A stretch of DNA of 64,000 nt, from contig JAFISE010000020.1 of the NCBI GenBank assembly GCA_022560025.1, forward strand, positions 124,001 through 188,000, given 5' to 3'. The notes under the pieces are model-generated. The model was not told the DNA's origin. It saw only the letters and a list, made by a program, of their open reading frames with translations, and ran no database searches. Position 1 is the first letter of the stretch. Every line of letters begins with the position of its first letter. Shown one piece after another: positions 11,374 to 23,863 of this stretch. A program made the translations under genes and the position numbers. The stretch comes from Stagonosporopsis chrysanthemi (taxonomy: Eukaryota > Ascomycota > Dothideomycetes > Pleosporales > Didymellaceae).

Positions 11374-12586
11374 GTGGTCGCACCGTGCTGATGCAATGTG
11401 GTGTGGCTGTCGAGTGAGGAGCGAAATATGAGTAGTATTGTTTGTTTGGTCGTGAGTGGAGGGGCGTTGAGCGATGTCATGGCAAGAACGTCCGCGCTAG
11501 CCTTGCAGGTACGGTAAGGTTAACCGCCCAATGGCGGCACAGCCAGCAGCCCCACTTTGACCTCCCGCCTCTGCAGCAACATTGACGTTCTGCCATGTCT
11601 TTCTCAGTTCGTCCATGTCATGTCCAGGCGGTTGCGCGTCGCGCCGCTGCCGTGCTGCCGAAAGGTGCCCGCAAAAGCCAACAAATGAGCAGTCAACACA
11701 ACAGGCCCCACCCAGTTCTCAGGCTCTCACCGCAAAACTTAGCGCCGTCGTGCTTCTGTGAGACAGGGTTCGCGCGTAAATGCGGTGATGTGTGTTACTC
11801 GTCCACATGGCACTTGGCAAATGGCCGTTCCTGCGGTGTCTGTTTACCTTGACCACGGGGACTTACTCGCCATGGACCTGGGATTGAGGCGTCCAAGCAG
11901 AGACACTGGACCTCCTGCCGTGGCTTTGCGTTCGCTGGTGCGCAGAACAGTCGACGACACTATCTAACATCAGGATATACTCCTTCTGTGTAAGATCGAT
12001 GCAGGGCATCTATCTTCGTTTGTGATGTGAACTCGCCTCGAGAGCAACAATGCCATAAAGGAAATCCTCCGAGGGAATTGCCCGCATCGCGCCTAGCGGA
12101 GTCATCCTTGAACCAGCTAGCCCTCGGTCGGACTACAACACACAATGAAGGCCTCGTCAGTCTTGGACCCACAGGTTCACGCATCCTATCGGATGCTCTA
12201 GATCGTGTCGACCGTACCTTAGACGCTCAATGTGGTTGCTGCTAACCAGTTCGATAACAATGACGCTGAGCAACTGTTCGGCATGAGATCCAAAAGTTAA
12301 TCAACTTGGGCCCTGGACTGAGTACTGGCTTAGCAGCGCCAGAAGCGAAATGCGGTGCAACGCCGTGTCGTATTCGTGCCGGGTCCGAGCATCAAGAGGA
12401 ATTCCTTCACTGCTAGGGCATGGGCCATCTGCCTCTTGTATCACACATCCCGAAGCACACTACCCCACTTAAATTTGGGAGCCAACATATAGAGGGACTT
12501 GCCCAATTTTAAGCAGAAAAACACTCCGTGCTATTCATCACTACTGCTCTATTTCCATAAGTTTGGACCGCTTGGTCACACGCGAA
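11374..12586. other. divergent intergenic region (GET2 / aminomutase)
   Basis: Promoter space shared by GET2 on the minus strand and the aminomutase on the plus strand. Short ORFs at 11595-11967 and 12027-12245 have no recognisable family and no splice context. I do not call them genes. Confidence 0.5.
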
Positions 12587-14526
12587 ATGAATATTCTCGC
12601 CACAAGGTTACAACGCTCAGCGTTGCAGCCCAAAACACAGAGGTTTCTCTGCTCACTGGTTCAAAGCAGATCACTATCGAGCCTTACCGAGAAAGATCCG
12701 TATTGGCAGAAGATCAAGCCATGGGAGAAGATTCAGGCGGAAGAATTCAAGTCGTATAGATGGCAGGTGAGTTCGGTTGCATCGGTAGAGACCTCGGATA
12801 AGTATGCTGATTGTCTATGTAGCTTGCAAACACTGTGCCCGACACACGGAAACTGCATCGTTTTCTGTCCGATGTCTTGCCCGCAAAACTGGGTGAAACT
12901 ACGAGCGCTCTGCTGAAGCATATCACAACCAAAGAGCAGTTTATCAACGACGCAAGCGCAGCATTGAAGCTGGCACCAATGGCAATTCGACTCACTCCGC
13001 ATTTGCTCTCAGTCATAGATTGGAACAATCCACTGGATGACCCTATCCGCAAGCAGTTTTTACCTTTGGCAAGTGGAATTGTTCCAGACCACCAAAAGCT
13101 TACCTTGGATTCGCTCAATGAACAAGAAGACTCTCGTATGTTATGCATGATCAATCCAAGGTGAAGATTCTGACTATTTTCAGCTGTGCCCGGCCTAGTT
13201 CACCGCTATCCTGGAAGGGCTTTATTCTTAGGTATGTGCCTCTTCCTCTGTGAATCCTTGTCATGGGCAAGATCCTAGCTTTTGTTGCGGGCGCTTTATT
13301 GACAATCTCAGCAACTTCGATCTGTCCTGTGTATTGCCGATTCTGTACCCGTTCATATGCCGTCGGAGCCAATACCGAAACTGTGTCGAAATCGCCACAG
13401 AAGCCTAGCCGCAAGCGTTGGGAGATTGTCTTCCGACATATTGAGAGTGACCCGAGTTTGCACGACATCGTTGTCTCTGGTGGCGATGCTTACTATCTGC
13501 AGCCAGACGACCTCAAAGAGATAGGGGAACGGTTTGTTGGCCCAGGCCTGACGAGATCGTTATCTTACTATGAGCAGATTACTCGGCATTCCCCACATTC
13601 AGCGCATTCGCTTTGCGTCGAAAGGCCTTGCTGTGGCTCCATGCCGCATTGTTGACGAAACCGATCCATGGACGAATACCCTGATCGAGCTTTCCAACAC
13701 GGGCCGAAACATGGGAAAACAGGTCTGCCTACATACACATATCAATCATGCTAGTGAGATTACATGGGTCACTCGCGAAGCGGCCAATCGCCTTTTCAAG
13801 CATGGTGTGATTGTCCGCAATCAGTCAGTGTTGCTCAAGGGTGTCAATGATACCGAAGAAGCCCTTTCAAACCTGATTGAGACACTTGCGAGCATGAACA
13901 TTCAGCCGGTACGTGTCGCCTTCAATCTCTAGCCTAGCTGTACCTCTGCAAGAGGTTATTTATCGTGTTTTGACTGACGTCCACAGTACTACGTCTACCA
14001 GTGCGATATGGTACGAGGCATCGAAGACCTTCGCACACCTCTTAGCACGATCCTTCACCTTGATCAGAAGCTGAGAGGCACCCTGTCTGGATTTATGATG
14101 CCGGCTTTCGTCATCGATCTCCCGGGTGGCGGCGGTAAGCGGCTTGTCAATACATACGAAAAATACGACCCAATTACAGGTGTCGCGACGTACAAGGCTC
14201 CTGGCTTGCCGGGCATCAAGGGCCGAATGGAGTACACTTACTACGATCCGGGATCTCAGGCCGATAATGTTACAGAGCAACTTTGCCTGAATCAAGCGCC
14301 CAAGCGGGAGACGCCGTTACAGGAACCGATTAGAACCACTCTCCCGAAGCAGAGTCCTACCGAGCCGCTTTTAGATCTGTTCCAACGATCACCTCACTCG
14401 GAACCCTGGAAGCCATTATCCGCCACCAACAACGCCCGGCACACGGGTATCAAGCCGGAAGGCCTGATCTCACACCAACTTGACATCAGTAGCTGGCAGC
14501 AGTCATCCTCTCTACCCGGTCCGTAA
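12587..14526 (+). CDS. L-lysine 2,3-aminomutase-like radical SAM protein
   Basis: Six exons (12587-12766, 12823-13135, 13184-13231, 13312-13531, 13578-13908, 13987-14526) give 543 residues. All phases match across introns of 46-80 nt. The family interconverts lysine and beta-lysine using a [4Fe-4S] cluster, SAM and PLP. Visible hallmarks are the radical-SAM cysteines CX3CX2C (C185, C189, C192 in SICPVYCRFCTRS), the SAM-side motif VSGGD, KQVCLHTHINHASEIT, the YYVYQCDMVRGIEDLRT segment, and PGGGGK whose lysine (K415) should bind PLP. The first 55 residues are Arg/Ser/Leu-rich without acids up to about residue 30 (NILATRLQRSALQPKTQRF), which looks like a mitochondrial presequence. The C-terminal 90 residues are polar and not part of the bacterial enzyme. 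Activity on lysine itself is inferred from family only. Bacterial ancestry is typical of the family. Confidence 0.88.
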
Positions 14527-15156
14527 AGCGCTACGCTGCGGCACAGCACACCGTGCCGCATTGCTGCAGACACGATCGTAAGCGACATCGCACTAAACAC
14601 ACTTTATTAATCATCTTTGCGGGTTTGCCGGAGTTGCAGGATACACAAAATTGGAGCTACGAAAGGATCGTCTCAGATTGGCCTGGGCACAGGGATTGAG
14701 ATTGTATCGCCAGCGTCCATTCCATAAGGGTCTGATTTGCGTTTATCGATTTCAAGGAAAGGCATCAGCATCACAGCATTTTCGATATCTACCTCGTGTT
14801 CTTCGGTTTGATAAAAGCGACGACTGGATACAGCGTGGCACATGTTCTTCATCCTCATCGTTGCATCTACTTGATCGGGTCATGGTCTATTGGCCATGGC
14901 CAGCGCATTCCTAGAAGCAACAATTCATAGCCTATCCAATTTCACTTGCATTACAGTACACATGTAGTCTTGTCACCTGTAATGGTTGCATAATGCATGA
15001 ATCAGCATCCGACTGGTTCGAGTGCATGCGCCACCGGCACTCCCGACTACACCCCGGACCCCTCGATTCCATCGCACTCGGCTCTCTCTTGCTATCGTAC
15101 CCGACCTATCTATTTCAGCGCAACCGACAGCCGCCCGCGTTCCGCCACCAACACCC
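14527..15156. other. convergent intergenic region
   Basis: Lies between the 3' ends of the aminomutase (+) and the acetyltransferase (-). No gene or terminator structure was recognised. Confidence 0.5.
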
Positions 15157-16057
15157 TCACGGCGCCTCGCCCTGCAAATCCTTCACCATGTGACAGATGC
15201 GAATCCGCTCCCCATTCGGACACTCCACGGCATCTTCCCTCCCACTTCTCACATATCCACACCGTTCGTACAGTGCCACGCCGCTAAGCGTGGCGCCCAT
15301 CTCCAGCCTCCCGAACCCGGCTGTCTCGTTGTTGCCTGCTGCGGCCCGAGCCTCGCAGTACCGCATCATCATGGTGCCGAGCCCCTGTCGCGCAAATTGG
15401 GGGTGCGTGAAGATGGCACGAATGCTGGCACGGTCTGTGGAAGGGTTACGTTTTGCGGGCATGCGGAGCGTTGAGGGTGCGTTGTTGCCGCCGTAGAGGG
15501 TTTGGCGGAAGGACCAACCGCCACAGGCGGCGATGGTGGTGGGAGAGGCGAGGGGGTGGAGGATATAGTATGTTCTGGCCAGTGTTAGGTGGATGTGATA
15601 GAACGACATTGTCGTTCGATATTTCATTGCCCTTGCTGTCGTTCCAATTCCCGCGCCTCCTGGTCTGCCTGCTTATCCTTTTCTTGTTCGCAGTGTCACG
15701 ATACTTTTGTAGTGTTGGCCGCCGACTTCTTTGCTCCCCTTCTCTTCAACATCCGTCCCAGAGCATCCCCCCAATCATCTCTTTGTTGTTTCATCTCTTT
15801 CTTCTCACTTCGCGGATGAACACATACAAATGACACAGCACTTACTGATCGTGGATTAACACCGTATCCGGCCCAAACAAAAACCCTATGGACCCATCCA
15901 GCTCAGCGTCCGTATAATACCCCTTCCCCAGTGCCCGTAGCGACTCCCCAATCATCTGCTGCAACGCAGGTATGTCGTCTGTGGTTGCGGGCCGAAACGC
16001 GTATTTGTGGGTCGCTTCCTGCGCTTTGGCGTCTGCGATTGGGTCATGGTGTGTCAT
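15157..16057 (-). CDS. GNAT-family N-acetyltransferase
   Basis: Two exons on the minus strand (16057-15846 and 15574-15157) give 209 residues. The 271-nt intron is long for this window but has a GTAAGT donor and a CTAAC branch with a GGCCAG acceptor. The join places TVLIHDQ before TYYILHP in frame, as expected for beta-strands 3 and 4 of a GNAT fold. The N-terminal FRPATTDDIPALQQMI is the first strand-helix of the fold. The acetyl-CoA pyrophosphate loop is IRAIFTHPQFARQGLGTMM (R/Q-x-x-G-x-G/A type). The C-terminal GVALYERCGYVRSGRED fits the last helix and strand. Acceptor substrate cannot be told from sequence. A further small exon hidden inside the long intron is possible. Confidence 0.78.
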
Positions 16058-16447
16058 GGTAATTTTGGCTACTATGTCAGTTACACACGTATTATGAATG
16101 ATGGGCGGGAAGAGTGATGGAAGCTTGAGGACCTAAGATTGAGGTTAAGGCGCTAAGAAAGGTTGGTGGATCTCTCTTGGTTCTGAGGTTCGGGCTTGGT
16201 GTTGAACGTGCGATACCGGATCGGCCCTTTCCCGACCGCTTCTTTCCAACAGGGAAAGTGGAGCTATATAGGAACAAATTCTGCTGGTTGTTCTTTTGCG
16301 CTTTGGTTTCCTCTGCCAATAGTCGTTTTGCCACAGTGTATTGTTACTGATAAGCACAGGTCTGCTCCCAGAGCCTCAGAGGAGCCTATATAAGATCAGT
16401 CGTGAGTGGATATGTTTTTTTGTCTGATGATATCAATTATGTGACCC

Positions 16448-16605
16448 ACAGATGTCAACAATCAATTAAGTGGGGCAAGAAACCTCAGATTGAATTGATT
16501 GGTTACCTTGTTAAGTCTAGCATTTACTTGTATAGGCTTAACTGTCATCTATCTAGGTAAGCGCTTCAAGTCGAGGCTCAGATTGAATTGATTGTTGACA
16601 TCTCT
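16448..16605. repeat. MITE-like inverted repeat
   Basis: A 17-bp arm GATGTCAACAATCAATT (16451-16467) is repeated as its exact reverse complement at 16586-16602. Flanking bases CCACA and CTCTGG extend the arms imperfectly. Inside, CTCAGATTGAATTGATT occurs as a direct repeat at about 16484-16500 and 16578-16594. TTATGT flanks both sides near 16438 and 16608 and could be a target-site duplication. No ORF lies within. The size (about 155 bp) suits a miniature non-autonomous element or its remnant. Confidence 0.45.
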
Positions 16606-17949
16606 GGTTATGTCAAGCTAGGTGTATGAATTGAATATCGCTACGAGGCTTTGGGTGCTCGTACCTCGTAGACAGGATTGCGTACGGCGATGCACTCCCG
16701 GCGATTGTCATTACAATCATCATATCGCTAGTGTCTTGCTATCATCTGCGTATGGGTCTGCGGCAATGTCCACTTTCCTCTCTTCAGTGGTCCATGAGAC
16801 CCATATCTCCGTGGTTAAGAGACAAGTTTGGCTACGTGCAGCTTGATAAGCTCGATGGGCTCTGCAATGGCTGCAATAGCTAGTGTCGCCTACGTTCAGT
16901 GACCGTTCCTGTCGCCTTGAAGAAGCTCGCGGAAGTGTCTGGTGAGACCGTTTGACAGTACCATGCTGTACAGAAATGCAATCAGAATAGAAGTTCAATA
17001 CTCTGCCAATGGGTCACCGCTATTAATACCCAAGGTTGCAGGCATCAGCTGGTCGTCCATCCTAAGGTTATTAGGATTAATTCCACCATCTCGCAGACGT
17101 ATAAACGCCCTCTGCGCTCTTGATCTCGGACACAGCTTTCAAAAGGAAGCTTGACTCACCAGTCTTCTAGTGCCGATAGGCGCACCACAGGCGGCAGCCG
17201 CTGTCGCGAGCTAAAGCTGTAGTACTCAAATGCTTCTCTCGGGTAAAGACTTCCTCCTCGTCCAAATAACAACCCCTAAGTACTTGATGTGAGCATGTAA
17301 GATTCGATCTGTTGCCCAGCAGTTGCCTCTCCAAAGAGTGCTGTGATGGTGTGACTGTTCATCAAGGTAACGGTACATGGACTTGTAATCATGTTGCTGT
17401 GAAGCTGACTGGATTGGAAAAGTATGGCACACTACGGACGAAAGATGGCCTCTCTTCGTGGGTTGTACGGGTGCGGAGAAGTCGGGGTCCGCCAGCTTGC
17501 TGCAAGAGGGATGGCGCTACCCACGAGTGCGGGGCGGCTGTGGGGAGCGACTTCCGCACTCCCACGAAATACAGCCTGCCCCCGTCATCCATACTGTGTA
17601 ATTCTCATGTTACGTTGAAAGATTGGTTTCTGTCGAGCACGAATTCTCTGTTTATCGGCACGAACACTCCGTTAGAATGTCCGTGGTACATCTTTGATCT
17701 CGACTCAAAGCAAACAGCGCTCTCGGCGAAGTCAAAGCCAGCCACAGATGCTGGAATCACTTATGAATCATCTCCTTCATGTTGTGAAGATGACAAGAGA
17801 CTCATGATGATTGGCGGCCAACGGAAGTAATTAGGTTACACAATTCCGGACAAACATCGTACATGCTGCAACATGCAATGTCTTGTACGACAGACGGCGT
17901 ACGTCCCTGTAGGACCAATCATTGGCTTCTTCCCCACATACCGACATTG

Positions 17950-17955
17950 TATATA
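17950..17955 (+). promoter_or_regulatory. TATA-like box upstream of P450
   Basis: TATATA lies 88 bases before the P450 start codon and sits in a pyrimidine-rich leader. Called by position and sequence only. Confidence 0.35.
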
Positions 17956-18037
17956 CATCTTTGGTAGACTCCTTACATTAGGCTCCCAGTTACAGAGAGG
18001 TGCTCCATCTTTCTCTGCGCTTCAATATTCACCCAAA

Positions 18038-19656
18038 ATGCCATCAGTTTATGTGGTCGCAGCTGTCGGTTTCGCTGTCATTGCCCTTGTAGGGAACGTA
18101 GGCAAACTGTAATGCTTCAGCATCGGAAAATACTGATCTGATCTTTAGGTTTTGCTGGCCGCACGCCGATCGCCTCTTTCGAAACTGCCTGGAACATGGC
18201 ACTCCAAATACTTCAATCTTGTTTTACGTTTTCACACTCTGTCAGGTCACCGAATCTTCTACGTGGACGACCTCCATCGACAATATGGTGACGTCGTCAG
18301 AATTGCACCGAACGAGGTTTCAGTCGCAGACCCCTCTGGAGTGTCTCAGATACACAAGATCGGTTCAGGTTTCTTGAAGTCAGATTTCTACGCAAAGCTC
18401 ACTCCTACTCGTGAGCCTGGAATTTTTGCTATGCAAAATCCTCATGATCATGCCACTCGACGCAAGCTTTTTGCTCGTGCTTTCAGCAACTCAAACTTGA
18501 AGGGTAGCTGGGAGACGGAGATCAGACGCAAAACCGCACTTGCCGTTACTCACATCAAGAACGCTGCGGCTCAGCCGGGCAAGGGAGCCGACGTTCTGAA
18601 ATGGTGGACTTTGATGGCAACAGACGTGATCACTCATCTAAGTTTTGGTGAAAGCTTTGGTATGCTTGAGCAAGGCAAAGTAGATCCCTCCGCGCATGCG
18701 CTTCTGACGATTTACCTGACACAGTACGCAGCAAACACCATACATTGATGCGTTGCAGGCCGCGCTACTTGGCGGGGTCCTCCGCGCCGAATTTCCATTT
18801 GTGCATACGTTACTTCGATATCTCCCCCTCAGAGGCGCGCAGAAGATGGTAACTGCTGACGACGTGGTATATGAGCACGGCGCTGTTGCAATCCAAAACA
18901 TGCGTAGCGGACAAGGCAACAACATGAACCTTTTCGGTCAGATGCTGGCTGCTAGCGACGATTACGAGAAGGTGTCGCTCACAGACAAAGCAGTAAGGGA
19001 AGAGGCTGGCAACCTCATCGTAGCTGGTTCAGATACCACTGCCGTGACTCTGACATACCTGGTCTACGCCGTTCTCAAAGACCCTGCGCTTCAGGCTCGC
19101 CTGGAAGCAGAAGTAGCCATGTTCGGTGATCAGCTGGACGTGACCGAGCTGGAAAGCGCACCCCTGCTCAACAGTGTAATCGAGGAGACACTAAGGCTGT
19201 ACGGAGCTGCCCCGGGAGCCCTGCCACGCATCGTACCGAGTCAAGGGATGATCGTTGCTGGGCATCAACTTCCCGCTGGAACCGAGGTTAGCACGCAAGC
19301 TTACACACTCCACCGGGACCCTCGAATCTTCCAGGAGCCGCTCCGGTAAGTTCATCTCGGCCTCGTACTCGGAGATGTCCTATCTTACATGCTTTCACAG
19401 TTTTGATGGCAGTCGCTTCTTGGACAGATCAGAACTCTCGCCGCGGCAGAAAGCTGCGTATATGCCCTTTGGAGCTGGATCGAGAGTATGCCTTGGAATC
19501 CACCTTGCATATATGGAGCTCCGACTAGCAACAGCTATGTTCTTCAGACAGTGCCGTGGAGCCAAGATGAGCGACGGCATGTGCGATGAGATGATGGAGA
19601 TGGACAACCGGTTCCTGATCGCCCCAAAGGGCCACTGCTGTTACGTGACGTTGTGA
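18038..19656 (+). CDS. cytochrome P450 monooxygenase
   Basis: Four exons (18038-18097, 18149-18679, 18732-19345, 19401-19656) give 486 residues. The first exon encodes a 20-residue hydrophobic ER anchor (VYVVAAVGFAVIALVGN). The joins restore the family sequence, for example QGK to QTPYIDALQAALLGG, and remove stops at 18110 and 18746. Core P450 marks are all present: the Pro-rich LSKLPGTWHSK hinge, the I-helix AGSDTTAVTLTYLV oxygen-activation motif, the K-helix EETLR, and the heme loop FGAGSRVCLG with Cys432 as iron ligand. It resembles the fungal P450 group with QYGDVVRIAPNEVSV near the N-terminus, which includes many secondary-metabolism enzymes. No polyketide synthase, NRPS or terpene cyclase lies next to it, so it is an orphan P450 of unknown substrate. 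Confidence 0.9.
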
Positions 19657-20274
19657 TAGTCCCGATTGTATCCGTGGAGAAGAACACGAAGTGCACATGT
19701 CCTAAGACTTTTTCCTGCGACTGTGCGGCTCTTCTGATGTTCTGTCATGGCGGATGGAAATGATGTCGAAAAGGAAGATTGCTCCGAAGTCCGTCACCGG
19801 CGTTTCTGCGTTGAGCTTAGTGCCTCCACCCTGTGACCGGCGCTCGACCACCGCACCACCCGTGCGCCTCGCAACTTCATCTGCACCCCGGTCGCCCCCA
19901 TCTTCTCCCCAGGCCGTTCCTCCCGCATGCCTGTTTTCTTGTCTCCGAGCGTTGTTGTGCCTGGGCAAACCCCGCATGTCTAACTGCCTTTGGCATTCCT
20001 TCCCCCCTGTGTTCTCCACTAAACTTCGCACCCGTCTCTCGGTTTACGTTCGCCCATGGAGAGACACAATTCCACCAACATGAGGGTCCCATGACGCCGA
20101 GAGCCACCCCGAGCCGAGATGCTCGCCAACATGGAGTCACGTTAGTGTATGCTGTGTAATTCGCCCAGACCAGTGCTATGGTACTTTCGCAAGGTACAAA
20201 GATAACATCATGGCCGATGGATAACCGGTATCGTCTCTGAGCTTCGACTTTGAACGTTTCAACCACCGGCAAAT
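19657..20274. other. intergenic
   Basis: Spacer and promoter region for the beta-galactosidase. C-rich pyrimidine tracts around 19860-20040. No gene seen. Confidence 0.5.
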
Positions 20275-23200
20275 ATGCGGTCCATCAACAGCCTTTCGTG
20301 GCTGTCCGTTTTGGCATCCATAACCACTTCCATCCCCGCCATCAATGCTCAGAACAACTCAGTTGGGCAGTGGCCAATCCATGACAACGGCTTAAATGAC
20401 GTTGTCCAATGGGATCACTACAGCTTCAAAGTCAACGGCAAGAGGCTGTTCGTCTTCTCTGGAGAGATTCACTACTGGCGTATCCCTGTACCTGAGATCT
20501 GGGAGGATCTCCTCGAGAAGATTAAGGCTGCTGGATTCACCGCATTTGCTTTCTACGGCAACTGGGGTTACCACAGCGCTAACAACCAGACCGTTGATTT
20601 CGACAGTCCTGCCCATGACTTCACCAAGCTCTACGAGATTGCTGAACGGGTTGGACTCTATGTTATTACCAGGCCAGGGCCCTATGTTAATGCGGAGGCT
20701 AACGCAGGTACGTTAGAATACCGAGGGAAGGCATCGTGGAGGTGGCGGTGGCGAAGGAAATCATAAAGATCGAAGTACTGATAACAAGACAGGTGGATTT
20801 CCCCTCTGGCTTACAACTGGAGCTTACGGAGAGCTTCGTGATGATGACCCACGTTATCTGACAGCCCTGGAACCTTATTTCTCCGAGTTCTCAAAGCGTG
20901 CTGCAGAGCACGGTGTTACCAAGGGCGGAAACGGCCTGGTCTATCAGCTGGAAAACGAATACGGCTCGCAATGGCAAGACCGGAACCGCAAAATCCCCTA
21001 CCTGCCTGCCGGTCGTTACATGGATCAGCTACAGAAATTGGCTCGTGCCAATAACATCGATATCCCTGTGATTCACAACGACCCTAACATGAATACCAAG
21101 AGCTGGTCAGAGGATTACGCGCCCGGAGCTCTTGGTAACGTCGATGTTGCCGGACTTGATAGCTACCCATCTTGCTGGTCTTGCAACTTGGACGAATGCA
21201 CTGGCACCAACGGCAAATATGTTGCCTACCAGACCATCAACTACTACGACCACTTTGCCGAGGTATCACCCACACAGCCCAGCTTCTTCCCTGAGTTTCA
21301 GGGTGGTAGCTACAACCCCTGGGGAGGGCCTGAGGGCGGCTGCCCTGCTGACATTGGTGCTGACTTCGCCAACTTGTTCTATCGCAACTTGATTGCGCAA
21401 CGTTCGACTGCTCTGTCACTCTACATGATGTTCGGTGGTACAAACTGGGGTGCGTTGGCTTGCCCTGTCGTTGCTACATCATACGACTACAGCTCGCCCA
21501 TTAGCGAGAACCGCAAGATCGATAGCAAGTTCTACGAAACCAAGAACTTGGCCTTGTTCACCCGTGTTGCCGAGGATCTGACCGTCACCAATCGCATCGG
21601 CGACTCCACCAGCTACTCCACCAACTCCGCTGTCAAGGCTTCCGAGCTGCGCAACCCTGAAACCAACGGTGCTTTCTACGTCACTATCCATGACTACTCG
21701 CCTTCCGGAACCAGGGAGGAGTTCAAGCTCCACGTCAGCACCTCCATTGGTAACTTGACTGTTCCCCAGACTGGCTCTATTGTTCTCAACGGCCACCAGT
21801 CAAAGATCCTCGTGACTGACTTTGCTGTTGGCGAGAACACCATCACCTACTCAACTGCTGAGGTTCTGACATACTCCGTCGTTGATGGCAAGCCCATCGT
21901 TGTCCTCTGGACCGGTGCTGGCGAATCTGCTGAATTCCACATCAAGGGTGCTAAGAAGGGTTCCGCTGCCCAGAACGGAAAGGCCTCCAACGCCACCATC
22001 AAGGCGGACAGCTTTGGTGTCTTGGTCAACGTCCCGGCTGTCAATGGTCAGAGCGTTTACGAGTTTGACAAGGGTGTCAAGGTTATTGTCGTCGACAAGC
22101 CTACCGGTTACCTTTTCTGGGCACCCAACCTGTCGAAGGACCCCTTCGCCCCTGTTGATCAGTCCATCATTGTTGGCGGCCCTTACCTTGTCCGTCATGC
22201 TTCCAATGAAAACGGTGTCTTGGCTCTCAAGGGTGATATTCTCAAGTCCACCGAGATCGAGGTTTTCGCTTCCAAGGACTTCAAGAAGCTCTCCTGGAAC
22301 GGCAAGGAATTGAAGACCCACCGCACTGCCCACGGCAGTCTGACAGCTAGCGTCAAGGCTTACAGTGGCTCCATCACGCTTCCTGAGCTGAACGACTGGA
22401 AGGTCGCTGACGGTCTGCCCGAAAAGCAGCCCAACTATGACGACTCCGGCGCTGCCTGGGTCGAGGCTGACCACGTCACCACCACCAACCCCACCAAGCC
22501 CGACACCCTTCCCGTCCTCTACGTTGACGAGTACGGCTTCCACAACAGTTTCCACCTCTTCCGTGGCTACTTCAACGGCCCCGCCACAGGCGTCAAGCTT
22601 GCTCTCCAGGGTGGTCTCGCATTCGGCTGGACCGCGTGGCTCAACGGCGAGTTCATTGGCTCCTGGTACGGAAACACCACTCTCGGCCAGGGCAACCAGA
22701 CCCTCTCCTTCAATAACGCTACTCTTAACGCAAACGGCACCAACGTTCTCCTTGTCGCCCAGGACAACTCCGGCCACGACCTGCGCGAGGGTGCCACCGA
22801 TCCCCGCGGCATCCTGGCCGCCAGCCTTATTGGTGGTGGTAACTTCAGCTCATGGAAGATTGCCGGTGAAGCAGGCGGCGAGAAAAACCTCGACCCTATC
22901 CGCGGTCCTTTGGCAGAAGGCGGTCTCACCGCCGAGCGCCAGGGATGGCACCTCCCTGGCTTTGATGACTCAGCGTGGGAAACCGCCTCGCCCTCGACTG
23001 GCTTCAGCGGCGCAACGATCAACTTCTACCGTACCGTTGTCCCGCTCAACGTCCCTGCCGACGTTGACGCGTCCTTCGCTTTCGTTCTCAATGCCCCTGC
23101 GTCCAAGCAGGTCCGCGTACACCTCTTCGTCAACGGATACCAATACGGTCGCTTCAACCCCTGGGTCGGTAACGAGATCAAGTTCCCTGTCCCTGCTGGT

Positions 23201-23380
23201 ATCTTGAACTACGGCGGTGACAATGTCATTGGCCTGTCGGTGTGGTCGCAGTCTAAGGACGGCGCGAAAATTGACATCAAGATGGTGCAGGAGTATGCGA
23301 TTGAGAGCAGCTGGCAGTCAAACTTCGACGGTGAATACCTCCGACCAGGGTGGACGGAGGAGAGGCTGGCCTATGCCTAA
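20275..23380 (+). CDS. lacA: secreted beta-galactosidase, glycoside hydrolase family 35
   Basis: Two exons (20275-20707, 20793-23380) give 1006 residues, the usual length for fungal GH35 enzymes. A signal peptide (MRSINSLSWLSVLASITTSIPAINA) precedes the mature protein. The catalytic TIM barrel starts at DHYSFKVNGKRLFVFSGEIHYWR. The intron (GTACGT...GACAG, 85 nt) splits the Gly-Gly of NAGGFPLWLTT. The acid/base Glu is E200 in QLENEYG and the nucleophile is E312 in FFPEFQGGSYNPWGG. The C-terminal 500 residues contain the beta-sandwich jelly-roll domains typical of LacA (YLFWAPNLSKDPF, GLAFGWTAWLNGEFIGSWYG, VHLFVNGYQYGRFNPWVG). It should release terminal beta-linked galactose from plant galactans, xyloglucan or lactose outside the cell. 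Many N-glycosylation sites support secretion. Confidence 0.95.
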
Positions 23381-23863
23381 ATGTGCTTCTGTAGATATGT
23401 ACATCGGCATGCTATGAATAATGAATGAGTCGTAACTGTGCTCCGTTGAACCTCTTTACTACTGCGGAAATTCAACGTTGTCGTACTTATTAAAAGATTA
23501 CGGCGCATCGTGTGGAAACAACCATTACCAACCACGTGTCGCCATTGACCTCCCATTCATGGAATTCTGTTCCGTTGTTCTGCCCCATGCATATCCAAGT
23601 ACCGAGGGTTTCGGATGTGGAGCTAGGCAGATGTGTGGGACCTAGCGGGTTCCCCATAGCCAGATGCGGTAAAGCGGTCACAGCTAAAGGCCGAGGGGTT
23701 GTCGGCAACAAGTCACGTTTGTGAAGTTGCGGTGCGGTTGCGGTGTGATTAAGAAGTGTCATTGTATTTGAGCGAGTGCTCTTTGCGAATTACGTGTCAC
23801 ACATTCTTGAGGCATCTTCCTTTCCTAGCAACCCAATAAGTTTTTCCTCATACGAGAAGTGCC
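23381..23863. other. intergenic
   Basis: 3' flank of the beta-galactosidase and promoter of the following gene. No gene or repeat recognised. Confidence 0.5.

Larger units (their letters stand above)
16058..18037. other. 2-kb gene-poor region
   Basis: No supported gene. ORFs of up to 172 codons (for example at 17312-17830) begin at non-ATG codons, lack any recognisable motif and have no splice support. The region is more AT-rich than its flanks and contains an inverted-repeat structure listed separately. Confidence 0.45.

Noticed and set aside
17312..17830. 172-codon ORF before the P450, first taken as a small secreted Cys-rich protein
   Set aside because: Its first codon is not ATG, there is no signal peptide, and Cys are scattered without pattern.
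18038..20274. A secondary-metabolite cluster around the P450
   Set aside because: Neighbours within reach are a GNAT protein, a GH35 enzyme and empty DNA; no backbone synthase or cluster regulator.
21851..22777. A 308-codon ORF antisense to the beta-galactosidase
   Set aside because: Val/Gly/Asp-rich shadow of a strongly biased GH35 coding strand.
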